DNA of 64,000 nucleotides from Alnus glutinosa (taxonomy: Eukaryota > Streptophyta > Magnoliopsida > Fagales > Betulaceae). Position numbers and translations under genes: made by a program. The notes under the pieces were generated by a model. The model was not told the DNA's origin. It searched no databases and saw only the letters and a list, made by a program, of their open reading frames with translations. The stretch is from NCBI RefSeq assembly GCF_958979055.1, contig NC_084895.1:16114501-16178500 (forward strand), given 5' to 3'. Shown here in pieces: positions 21,875 to 32,595 of the stretch (position 1 is its first letter; each line of letters opens with the position of its first letter).

Positions 21875-22404
21875 ATGTCGGTAAATAGTGATGCGTCTAG
21901 TACCCCTCCATTATGTTACTGTGGAGTGCATGCACGTTTAAGGTACTCATGGACTAGTGACAACACCGGAAGAAAGTGGTACGGCTGTATAAAGTATAAG
22001 GTAATTTTAAAATTAATTAATTGTGATTTATTTTTTCGTTAGTAGTTTATGACATTTATTCTTATGTTTTCACGCAGAAAGCTGGAGATTGTGACTTTTT
22101 TAAGTGGGCGGATAACCAAATGACTTCTTATGAGAAGAGATTGGAGGATCATATGAGAGACATTGAGGAAGGGAGACGGGCCGATATTGAGAAAGTTGAG
22201 AAGGTGACAATGGCCAATATTGACAGACTTGAGAAACTAATTGAAACAAGACACAAGGAACAATATGAGAGACTTCGGTTGGAGTTAGGTCTTAATAGAA
22301 AGATGTTTTGGTTTTGGACAGCAATAGTCGTAATCATTTTGGGCATTGTAATTTATTTCAATGGTTATAGCGGTTCTAAAGTTAGTTACTTGATGTTAGA
22401 ATGA
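21875..22404 (+). CDS. GRF zinc-finger, coiled-coil, membrane-anchor protein (two exons)
   Basis: Exon 1 is 21875-22000 (42 codons), then a GTAATT...CACGCAG intron (22001-22077), and exon 2 is 22078-22404, giving 150 residues. Residues 12-55 form a GRF-type zinc finger: CYCGVHARLRYSW, GRKWYGC, then AGDCDFFKWAD; the cysteines of C-x-C, GC and DC would bind zinc, and GRF modules bind single-stranded nucleic acid in other proteins. Residues 60-120 are strongly charged and heptad-like (coiled coil), and 126-146 (MFWFWTAIVVIILGIVIYF) form a membrane segment. A 5' intron may join the left inverted repeat (donor 20388) to the acceptor at 21864 just before the ATG. It lies inside the MULE and converges on the transposase. 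Role unknown; it may be a MULE accessory gene. Confidence 0.75.
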
Positions 22405-24100
22405 AAGGATGAAAACATTATTAGGTTAAAAATTGTCATTGTCAGATATTTTACTTTCTTATTAGTTTCACAAATGGTAAGCACTGTGCAAATAGCTGAA
22501 AATCTTAAAATCCATAGTTAATTTTTTCTTTTCTTTGAGTTTGATTTTGGTTGAATTTTAAAATCACAGGTATTTGAATTCTTCAAACTGTTTACAGAAT
22601 GGAGTTGATAATATATCTTTCGTGTCAATAACTCTGTCATTTTACTTGGCTTAAGTTAGCTCTTTATACTAGCTTGATATTGTTACTTGGCTTATGTTTG
22701 CCCTTTATAGTAGCTCAATATTGTCAATCTTGGTATTTTCAACAAAATCCACACCAGAATCTTCATGTTTTTCCAACTGAATACTTGTACATAAGATCCT
22801 GTGTAAAGCAAACTTAGCAGTGCAATTGGTTTCTCTTGAAGTTGGATCACTGCCAAGTAAACTGTATTGATGATAAATAAAAGAAGTACTCCTGATCTTA
22901 TTAGCTAATATAAAGGAACCTTCTTTTTCTTTTTTCAAGACATAATTGCACATTATGATCAACTATCCAACATAGAGCATAACGTGGTCCTTCATCACCC
23001 ATCTAGTCATGCTCCACTCGGTTTCATCATTTCCTGGAAATTGTCTTTTTCATTTGGTCCTTTTCTAATTACATATTTATCCAGGATATGTCATTGTATG
23101 TGATGCTATGAAGAAATTCTGTGAGGATGGATAACATCGGAGAATGTGCTTGAGATAAAGGAGACTCTATTAAAGTAGAATACTTGGCAGATTCTGCATC
23201 CTTATTCCACCAAGTACGTCTAATATTACTGTATAAGGATGCAGAATCTGCATATTTAGAACTATGGTCACACCGCAGCTGTCTTCTGTGAATAATAAAA
23301 AAAAAAAATCCAACCGAACAATTTCAAGCCATTCCCAAAAAATTATTCTAAGCAAAATTCTCAAGGTAATCAAGAACACAATCCAATCATAAAGAAAATC
23401 AATATTCAAATAGAAAACTTTCAAGAAAAATCCACTATCATATCATAAAATATGATACAATATCTTCTCAATTGTTTATACTCAAAAGTTGAAATCTACT
23501 GCAACTCATTAGCTTAATGATGAAGCAAAAATATGCCACACGTGACACAAAAAGAAATGAAAATGCTATGCAGTATTTCCACAAAAGCTTCAAGTCAGAC
23601 TCAAATCCCCTCCATTGGATGCTCCCAATGTACATGGCAACCATCAATTGCATGTACCTTTGAAATGTGACGACAGCTACAATGTGCACTGAGCAAAATA
23701 CTCCCTGCATAGGAAAATTAAGCCTCTTATGCATATAATATTGAGTCCACAAGGAAAAGAAAAAGATCAATCAATGTTATCAAGTCATAACCCAGATATA
23801 ACCATATCATACCCCAGAAAACAATGGAGTCAAGTCAAAACATGCAAAGGGAGGGCATTGGGTAATTAGGTGCCACAGTACAGAGCATATTTTAGAATTT
23901 TATTATACAAGTGGTGCCATGCTTTATTAGAACAGCAACATGACAAGTATGTGATGCACTTGATATACTTATAAAGGTAACTTAAATCCAGGAAGATGGT
24001 TTATGTAACTGTTTTGTTACATGCTAGCTTCACAGTCTTGTTGATGTGTAGAAGTTATTAAATTTTCAATTATACAACTTCTACACATCATATGTTTATA
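22405..24100. other. MULE interior between the convergent genes
   Basis: Mostly AT-rich. A perfect 18-bp inverted repeat lies at 23187-23204 / 23234-23251. At 23705-23600 (minus) an acceptor-like CTATGCAG is followed by an open frame reading SILLSAHCSCRHISKVHAID and GCHVHWEHPMEGI, perhaps a captured exon of unknown origin. Confidence 0.35.
23187..23251. repeat. Perfect 18-bp inverted repeat (hairpin)
   Basis: Arms GCAGATTCTGCATCCTTA (23187-23204) and its complement (23234-23251) with a 29-nt loop, inside the MULE between its two genes. Confidence 0.85.
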
Positions 24101-24137
24101 AAAAGAAAAATAATGGAACAAAATGAATGTCACTATA

Positions 24138-24302
24138 CCTCTACTGCCTTGGCCATGCGATCACTAGAACCAGCCTCATTTTCTGAAAAGCTCCTTATAT
24201 ACTCGGGAGACCATTCTTGTGAACTTGATTTATCTAGTGGATCTAATCTTCTAGTCAGCAATATTTTACCAGGAATACTGCGGCCTTTGAGCAACCTAGA
24301 TA
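24138..24302 (-). pseudogene. Exon-like fragment inside the MULE, host-gene-like
   Basis: The minus strand has an acceptor TCTATCTAG, then an open frame LLKGRSIPGKILLTRRLDPL, DKSSSQEWSPEYIRSFSENE and AGSSDRMAKAVE, and a donor GTATAG. It reads like an ordinary plant exon and not like transposase. I do not recognise the gene. It lies downstream of the transposase stop, so it could be a captured exon or an unused part of a longer transcript. Confidence 0.4.
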
Positions 24303-24980
24303 GACCAAAAAAACACGATTAAGGAACAAATTATACAATTCCAATGTTATTGATTTTCAAGAAAAAGATATTACAAAAGAAGGCAAGTAGAAGAATCATT
24401 CGGATGTTAAAGAAATAGGTATATGAGGCAGTATATATGTAGGTAATCGATCTAAATATTATAGAACCATTCCACAAATAGATCGATATCAAATAATAAG
24501 CTTTCTTTATATACAGACATAACTCCAAACAATCAAAACTTGTAGAAAATGACATAATCGAATAATATAAACAAGCAATGTTATATTGCTAAATGTCTGA
24601 GACGAGCAAATGCAATGTGAAGCTAACCAATTTAAAAATTCGGTGCATAAAAACAAAATCTAAGCAATTAAAAAAAAAAAAAAAAAAAAAAAAGGAAGAA
24701 GAAGAAGACGAAGGAAATGAATTAAGAGAGTAAGCAAAATCTATGAAACAAGAGCAACTTTCATTATTTTGGACAGCATAATCAATTCTCCTATATTGCC
24801 CAGTACACTACAAACATAAGTTATGGATTAGAAACAGAGTAAAGAAGCAAGGTTTGAGAGAAATAAAGCAAGAAACCAAAAAGCTATATAACCATTTCCA
24901 AACTGACCAATATATGAATCCAAAACCAGAATTTGATAGGTAAAAGCCATGTGATCAAATACCATTCTATCATATTGGTC

Positions 24981-25474
24981 TCAAGGTGGAAGTAAACCAT
25001 TCATCAGAAGACGTATGGTTGACCGCATAGCATCAGTAATTGTAGGCAGGACACTTATATGATTAAGTGCGGCATAGACTTGATTGAAGATGTTGCGCAC
25101 ATGCATTTCAATTGCCGGATCAGTTGGAATTATGGAATTAAAAACGTCTGTCATCCAAGCAATTATTTCGGTTGGGTTGGTATTGAAACAATAGGGTAAA
25201 AGCCAGAACAACTGGAGTAATACTTCTTGACTCAAAGGCAGAGGATCCATAGTCAAGACCCACCGTATATCAACCTGAAAATCAACGTTAATATTCAGAC
25301 ATCTAAATTGGATGCATTTTAATAACACAATACTATCAATTGATTTACCTGGGAGCATAGCCAATTCACAATTGACACATCACGCATTTGTAAGGCTGTA
25401 CTGAAAGCCTCTTGGTATTTGTGTTGGCTTATCAATGTAGATAACAAATATATGGGGTCCATTGACAAATTCAC
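24981..25474 (-). other. VARICOSE/EDC4-like C-terminal module of the transposase gene
   Basis: The last two exons (25474-25349 and 25274-24981) encode about 139 residues. They include [64 protein letters not shown] and [20 protein letters not shown]. Plant VARICOSE proteins end in this wording, in the helical region that takes part in multimerisation and binding of decapping partners. The intron between the exons falls right after CSQ. The intron-exon form implies capture of genomic DNA. The family call is from memory of the VARICOSE tail. Confidence 0.7.
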
Positions 25475-28278
25475 CTAATACACACATGATTCATTTCCCT
25501 TATTGTACGCATATGAATGAATGCCAACACAGAATTTAAAAAACACAAATTATACCTGAGAAAGAATAGAATGATAGTGACCACTGAACGTGTGAGCAAC
25601 TGTCGATGACGAAGCGACGGAATCCTGCAAAAACAGACACTGAATAAGTACGTGAAATATCAAATAATTGTCAAAAACCAATTAATAAATAAAGAGATGT
25701 TGGCTAATCACCTGAGTACTATGATCGTGAGCTGCAGAAGGCACAGAAGGCAATGGAGATTGACTAGTGTTGTCTTGATTTTCCGTTGATTTGGAGGCCT
25801 ACAATAAAAAAATGGTTTATGCAATGTGGAGAAGTACACATGTTTTTTAAGTAAGTAAAATGTGGACAGAAGTAATAAAAAAATAAATAATAAATAATAA
25901 ATTCACTAACTTGATTTTTTCGTTTCTTCGTTTTATCATTGTTGTTTCTTGGTGGATTGCTCGATGCTTTGGATTTCTTCACCACTGTTTCTATAACAGA
26001 CACCTTTCTCTTTGTTCGTGGTCTCCCTTTACAGTCAATCTTCACAGGACTAAGCACATTTTTGCAGCTAGAAGATGCGACAGTAGCTGGAATGCCAAAA
26101 GATTGATTTTCGCAACGCCACGACTCTTTTAATTGATCAATTTTTTCCATTAGTTCCATGCAACGTTTCTCCGTGTTTACTGACGTGAGCGACAGTAATT
26201 CTTCCAAATTGTTTCTCACTTTGTCATGTATTTGGGCATGTGGATTATCACTAATGGCATCATAACTACTCTTAACCTTCGAGTACTCTCGCTTAATATC
26301 TTTCCTCCATCTGTCAAGAACATATCTTTGTGGCAGAGTTGTCACTTTCTTTGTCTGTAACACGGAAAGTGAATGCCTACATAGGATGCCTTTTACTTCA
26401 AACAATGCACATGTGCACTTCACTTCGAGTTCATTTTCATTGAAGTAAACAAGAAATGTCTTTTCTATTAAGTGATCTCCAACTGCAACATATTCAACAA
26501 CTTCGAAGGTAGAAATCGCACCTTCACTTTTGAGAAGAGCGTTATTACAAGACATCATTTTCACAAACTGCTCATGTACTTCTTTGAACTTCGCATTTGT
26601 ATAAACAACTTGAAACTGTTTCTCTAATTGCAAGGCACTTATACATGGGATTGTGCGATTGAAAGAATCGAAATCAGCACGTGCCTCACTCTCGACCATT
26701 CTCCTTAAAGTGTTATCATATTCATCAACAAATTCTTTCAATGTGGTTCGTGAGTGCACGCAACCATCAAAAAATGCATTCATACTTTCACTTCGCTGTG
26801 TAGTACTCATTCCCGCCCAAAACGTATCTTTCATGTATGCCGGCACCCAAAATGTCTTATCCATATATAACCCATTCAACCATGCATTATCATGAAGATT
26901 ATACTTCTCCAGAAGATCTTTCCAATTTTCCCCATATTCTTCACATGTTTGAGAGTCATACAAACATTTATTAATGGCACCCTTAATGCCATCAAAATTA
27001 GCATGTGATCCAAACTTTTCAGGCAATTTTTTTAAAATGTGCCACATACAATATCTATGACGACTTTCAGGAAAAACAATAGCGATTCCATTTTTCATAG
27101 CTCTATCCTGGTCTGTCATAATTGCTTTAGGGGCTTGGCCATTCATGCACTCCAACCAACATTTAAACAACCACACAAATGTGTCTGTATCCTCTCTTGA
27201 AATTAGTCCTGCCCCAAAAAGTATAGATTGACCATGATGATTCACTCCTACAAAAGGAGCAAATGGCATGTCATATTTATTGGTCAAATACGTTGTGTCA
27301 AACGTAATAACATCTCCAAAGAAATCATACGCTGCCCTACTCCGTGCATCAGCCCAAAAAACATTTCTTAACCTACAATCATCGTCCACATCTATTAAGT
27401 AGTAGAAGCCACTATTCTGCTTTTGCATTCTTTTGAAGTAATCACAAAGTGCTTGAGCACCACCTTTACCAAGATTGAGTTCTCTTGCCTTGTTAATATA
27501 ATTCTGACAATCTCTCTCTCCAAAGGAAAGATTCTCAAACGCCCCACTTTCAACAACTAATGAATTGAAATTTTTACACAAACGTATTCCTGCTCTGTCA
27601 TTTAGCTCAAGTCTTCTTTTCGCAGCATCACTAATTTTCTTATTGCTTCTAAAAAATCTCGCCTTGCCCGGGCTTAACGAATGATTATGCATCAACTCAA
27701 CTTTACTCAAAAACCACGTTCCATCATCACATAAATTTGCACAAATCCTAGCACCACACCATGTTTTATTTGAAATTGGAATTGGCTTCGAACAATCACT
27801 TGTTTTAGGTCGCTCTGCACCTCCACGAGTACATATAAGCATTACGTAACCTTTTCTACCCTTCTTTTTTCTCGAGCTTCTCTGCGCTATACCAAACCCA
27901 GCTTGCTTAGCATACTTCCTATAATAAGAGCAGACTTCATCTAATGAACTAAATGTCATTGATTCTTTCGGCTCTTCAACTTTCTCATCATCCTTTAACA
28001 CCACAGGTAGTACCACATTTTCTTCCTCATCATTCAACTCTTCATCTGAAATAAATGTCATTAAATCCTTCGACTTCTCAAATTTTTCACCCATATCTAT
28101 CCAAAAAAGTATACAAAATGTGTTTATAAAAAAGCCTAGAATAATAATAAAGAAAAAACAAAACAAAACTATAACTCAAACAAAAGTGAAAAAACTAACC
28201 ATTTTGACGGTCATCTTGATGGGTTAGATCATCGTCAAATTCACCCTCATTATCCAATCGTGAACTTGAAGAGTCCAT
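24981..28278 (-). CDS. MULE transposase (FAR1/MULE/SWIM) fused to a VARICOSE/EDC4-like C-terminus, six exons
   Basis: Conceptual splicing uses GT/AG sites throughout: exons 28278-28200, 28096-25911, 25798-25712, 25624-25556, 25474-25349 and 25274-24981, about 946 residues in one frame. The N-terminus ([14 protein letters not shown]) is acidic. Residues 75-180 are a FAR1-type DNA-binding region ([20 protein letters not shown], with Cys and HNH-like elements). The MULE transposase core follows, with candidate catalytic aspartates in FDTTY (D293) and TDQD (D355). A SWIM zinc finger [15 protein letters not shown] spans 587-601. A basic linker leads to residues 808-946, which match what I know of the C-terminus of VARICOSE/EDC4, the decapping scaffold: [33 protein letters not shown] and [20 protein letters not shown]. 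The stop is at 24981. The right inverted repeat probably supplies promoter and leader. Whether the protein moves DNA is inference. Confidence 0.85.
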
Positions 28279-28559
28279 TTAGAAAAGTGCTATATTAAAA
28301 AGTAATATAAGTTAATTGAATGAAAAAACTAAACTACATAACCTTAAAAGCATGTAATTTGACAATATTATACAAATTAAACTACATAAAGGCAGTCATA
28401 GCACTAGCTTTTTAATGCCTTCATTTTTCCTCATGGAAGTCTGACAATAAAAAACCATAGAAATCGCGAGTATGTTTTCCTCATTGTACAAAAGATGGGG
28501 CACTTTTCACTAGACATATAATGACATTGAACAACTGATACAACAATTGTTCATAAAAA

Positions 28560-29391
28560 AAAAAATAAAAAAAAATAAATAAATAAATTAAATTAAATTA
28601 AATTGTTTAGGATCTACTCAAACTTAAATAGACAAGGATCCAGGCAAAGTCACATATGATGCCTAAACCAAAAAAAAAAAAGATAAAATTCTGCTGTTTC
28701 TTTAGTTCAGCTCATATAATAGCCACCACAGCAATAATCATATCGGCCAAACAAATCAAAATGACAGTGCACATTATGGTGCTAAATATTATTCTCAACA
28801 AGAGTTTCGGGTACAAGCTAGTCCAATTTTACTTCATAAAACTAATTACCCCTTAACTGCAACAATGACAACCAACCTATGAAAATCTCTCTTCCTTTTA
28901 CAGCTAATACTAATTTATTTTCTGTATTTTTTTTTCTTGTTCTTTTCAACGAAAAATAAATTGATAAATTGCCGCTTATGTTTACAGCTAGCAACAATCA
29001 GACAAGGGTTAAGACTTAGGGATGATCCCAAATCAAATCTTAAGCTGATTTGTACAATAATAATAATAAAAAAAAAAAACCACTCCCAAGTCTTAAGCTG
29101 CAGAAAGAGTCCAATAATACATAGATGCGTGCATGGATGGGCTATGGATCTACACTTATAGTAACAGTACGTACTCATAAATTCTCACAATATTCATTCG
29201 GCCATTAACAGAGGAAGAGGAAACCAAAACAACCCCAGATTTTTTTCAATAAATTTACACCCATTCGGTTCCTCAGTTCCTCTACCGGAAATCCTCCACA
29301 AACCCAAAAATTTCTCAATACCCATTCGGTATTGAGAAGAAAGAAAAATCCTCCAAAACAAATCAGCAGATTGAAAAATACCAACACCATT
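28560..29391. other. MULE interior, probable leader intron of the transposase gene
   Basis: Between the right inverted repeat donor (29421) and the transposase start (28278) no ORF stands out. An AATATAG acceptor lies just before the ATG. A-rich runs at 28556-28605 and 28667-28680. Confidence 0.4.
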
Positions 29392-29994
29392 CAATAATTT
29401 CAGAGAGAGAAACAGAGTTACCAGAGGGACAGGGACGACCGGCACCGGAGCGAGCGGGAGAGAGAGAGGGGCTGCGGGCGGCGGTCCGGAGCGAGCGGAA
29501 GAGACAGAGGGCGGTCCGGAGCGAGCGGGAGAGACAGAGGGGCTGCGGGCTGCCAGGCAGATCCGGCGGGAGAGAGAGAGGGGCTGGGGGCGGCGGTCCG
29601 GAGCGAGCAGGAGAGAGAGAGGGGCTGGGGGCGGCGGTTTCCGACGAACGGAGGGGCTGGGGACGTCTGTTTCCGACGGACGGAGCAGGCAGATCCGGCG
29701 AGAGAGAGAGAGGGGCTGGGGGCGGCGGTCCGGAGCGAGCGGGAGAGAGAGAAGGGCTGGGGGCGGCGGTTTCCGACGGGCGGAGGGGCTGGTGACGGGG
29801 ACTGTACGAAGAGAATTCAGAGAGAGAGAGGGGGGGTGCGTTCAGCGTTGGGGGGAAATGAATTTCATTTCCCCCCAACCGGTTTTGACGAAGGCTACTG
29901 TGATATTAAAAAAATGAAAAAAAGGTTTAAACCCACTTTCCACGTAAGACTGTTGTAACGTTGTTGTAAGCTTTGTGTACCAGTATCATTTCTC
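29392..29994 (-). repeat. Right terminal inverted repeat of the MULE
   Basis: Mirror of the left repeat. Read on the minus strand it carries the same tip, palindrome (29847-29879), CT-rich GC-rich units and donor (CTG|GTAACTC at 29421). It differs internally by several indels in the repeated units. It would supply promoter and leader for the transposase gene. Confidence 0.92.
29847..29879. repeat. Subterminal palindrome, right end of MULE
   Basis: Two perfect 16-nt arms (GTTGGGGGGAAATGAA and its complement) around a single central base, about 115 bp from the element tip. Confidence 0.9.
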
Positions 29995-30003
29995 TTTGCA
30001 CCT
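29995..30003. repeat. 9-bp target-site duplication, right
   Basis: TTTGCACCT, identical to 19810-19818. Confidence 0.95.
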
Positions 30004-30462
30004 AGGATAGTCGGATTGCAACAATCAAAAACTCATTTTCCTCTAAAAGGTTTTCTTCTTTATTTTCTTCAATCCGCAATGGTGGGTTTTCTCTCTTTCT
30101 CTCTTTCTTTCTCTTTTTTCTCCTGATTTCCTTTCAACCTGAAAGTCTTTGCTAGCTTCTCTTTGTTTCTCTCGCCCTCCCGTCTTCTTCTTTTCAAAAT
30201 CAGATCAAAATGATGTTTTTGTTGTTAAAAATTAGATAAGAAGAATTGAGGAAGGCCTTAAAAATTTCGGAGTACGAGAGAGACAAACATGATGAAACTC
30301 CCCTGCTCAATTTTATACTCTATTTTGAGAAGTAGAAAAAAATAAAAAATAAAAAATTCTTGGGCTTCCAAACCAGTGCTCAAACCTAGTAAAGGGGGCA
30401 AGTTTCCTCTTATAAACATGTTCTTCAAAACTAAATCTTAATCTAGTATAGGAAAAAATGAT
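30004..30462. other. Intergenic, nothing recognised
   Basis: T- and C-rich tracts around 30050-30180, without ORF or repeat ends. Confidence 0.3.
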
Positions 30463-31445
30463 AGAGCATTTGTAGTGAAGTCGTCAAAATTTCAGCAAAT
30501 TTTAACCAAAAATATCACTTTTATTATTTTAACTAACTAATTTTCAAAATCTCTAAATATTAAATTCCCTAAATATTCTCTTCTTTAAAATAAATACTAT
30601 TTCGTAATAACTTTTCAACCAACCAACCTTTCGGACTCTTTTAGAATTCAGACCTCCCTTTCCTTTTTCTTCCCTTCCCTTCTCTTCTCTTCTTCTCCAT
30701 TTCTTCCCTACTTGACCTGTCGTTTCTCTCTTCTTTATGACCCAAAACAGAGAGATGAAAGACTCTGTGAGAGATAGGGAGATACTGAGAGAGGAAGAGA
30801 GACCTGAGACTTGAGAGACCCAGCCCGATCGTGGAGGACCTGTAGCAATCCGACAAACCCAGAGACCCACATCCATGGGTCGTCGGCCAAAACCCATCTC
30901 TGGTGGACGTGAGGTGATTTTCCGGTGAAAATCGGGGCAATTCCAGTGGGTTTCCGATGGGTGCATTTCTGTGACTTGAGAGATGACTTTTGGTGAATTT
31001 TCTGTGATTAAACAGAAAATTCTTAAGGTAATTTCTTGTGTTTTTGATTTGGATTATTATTAATTAATTTAGCCTATTATTGATTAATGGGTTTTAGTGA
31101 ACCGTGTGTATTTTTGGTGTTGATTTCCCTGTTCCGGCCAATTGTGTTTCTTGTGTATTGGCTATGATATTTCTGGTTGTGGTGTCTCCCCTGTGATATT
31201 TTTGGTATTGATCTTCTGCTCATCAACGACCTTGGTGTTGATCTTCTGCTCATCTCGCAAAAATGGAATAAAAAAATAAAAAATAAGAAGAGACGATCGT
31301 GTTTTCCCTTGTCTCTACAGACGAGGGTTTCTGACAATCAGCAAATGTACTGTAGAAGTAGAGAGTTCGTTGGAGACGAGATTTTGAGCAAAATCATCTG
31401 ATTTTGGTGATTTCGTCTGTTTGATGACTTCACTACAAATGCTCT
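30463..31445. mobile_element. Non-autonomous inverted-repeat element, 983 bp
   Basis: The left end reads AGAGCATTTGTAGTGAAGTC. The right end reversed reads the same through AGAGCATTTGTAGTGAAGTC, with one change soon after. The inside is CT-rich and then GC-richer (30780-30960), resembling a leader plus first exon, and then T-rich. No transposase. The flanks offer only a 2-3 bp TA-type duplication. It may be a small element that picked up a host 5' region. Confidence 0.7.
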
Positions 31446-32254
31446 TAGGCGTGTTATTAACTAAATGAAGTCCATCACAAAGATAAAAAGAAGGAAGAAA
31501 CAAAGTTAGAAAAAAAAAAATATAGAAAAGAGAGGAGAGGAGAAAATGAAGAGTATTGGTTTCTCAACTTTTAATGGTTTGTAAGTTTGAACTTAAATCT
31601 GATCGACTTCTTAAAAAAATGCATCTTGGATTTAGTTACATGTTGGAGTTAGTTACATCAAATCTCTTGTATATTGCATAATTTATCTTCCTTTTTGTAA
31701 ACGTCAAATCTCTTGTATATATTAACAATAGATTGAATGAAATAACAGTGCAAACCATTCTTCAGTTCAGTTACCTTAGTTTATTAATGGGGATCGAAGA
31801 GGAGTACATAAAAGGTTGCAGTGGAGAGTGGAGGGAAGTTTTTTGCAACAGAGAGCTGTTGGGTGTAAAGCTCGTTTTAATTAGCTACTACTTACATTTA
31901 AAAAAAGTAGGTAAAATAGAAGAGGACAATTCTTCAAAGGTTAAAATATGATGTTTAAAGCACAAGGAATAAGAGGACGATAACAAAGCAATTTCGCCAA
32001 CCCTATCCCTTATTGTAACGTGAGAACTCTTTATCCTTATAAGAACTTCTAAAACAGGAAAATAAAGCAAAATTGAAACCATAAGAAAGATTAAGAGACC
32101 ATCATGTCCATGGCTGTTTTAAATGTATGATCAAAAGGCAACTATTACTCTCATGATACCTTCCAACCTGCATCTTGCTCCTGCTTTCCACACTTATTGT
32201 TGTAAAAATTAATTAAACCACAAAAACAAACAGTAGATGATCATACATTACAAG

Positions 32255-32260
<6 letters not shown>

Positions 32261-32326
<66 letters not shown>
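32261..32326. repeat. (TA)33 microsatellite
   Basis: Uninterrupted TA dinucleotides for 66 bp, between intergenic DNA and the decayed second transposase copy. Confidence 0.95.
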
Positions 32327-32331
<5 letters not shown>

Positions 32332-32595
32332 TTGAAGATATACAAGCTCAAAATACACTCCTATATAAGAACCACCAAAAAAAAAAAAGAAAAAAAAAAG
32401 AATGGAGTCAATCTTTTCTAGTACATCCAGGAGTCCATTTGAAAGCCAGCTCCATTATAACTCCCACACAAAATATCCCTTTTACCTTTGCAAAAAAACA
32501 TATACATATTATAAAACATGACTATTATATTGGTCTCAAGAAAACATAACGACAACCAAAATGTACATCAAATATCATTAACTATTATATTGGTC

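Larger units (their letters stand above)
19819..29994. mobile_element. Complete Mutator-like element (MULE), 10,176 bp
   Basis: Both tips start GAGAAATGATACTGG and are flanked by a perfect 9-bp direct repeat, TTTGCACCT, at 19810-19818 and 29995-30003. A 9-bp target duplication is the Mutator hallmark. The terminal inverted repeats are about 600 bp and the outer 115 bp differ at about one position, suggesting a fairly recent insertion. Inside are a FAR1-like transposase on the minus strand and a GRF zinc-finger gene on the plus strand, transcribed toward each other. The layout resembles maize MuDR, where two genes converge from the two inverted repeats. Integrity of the ends and ORFs makes this a candidate autonomous element. 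Confidence 0.93.

Noticed and set aside
29363..29878. 171-codon minus-strand frame
   Set aside because: Mirror image of the repeat-derived frame at the left end of the MULE.
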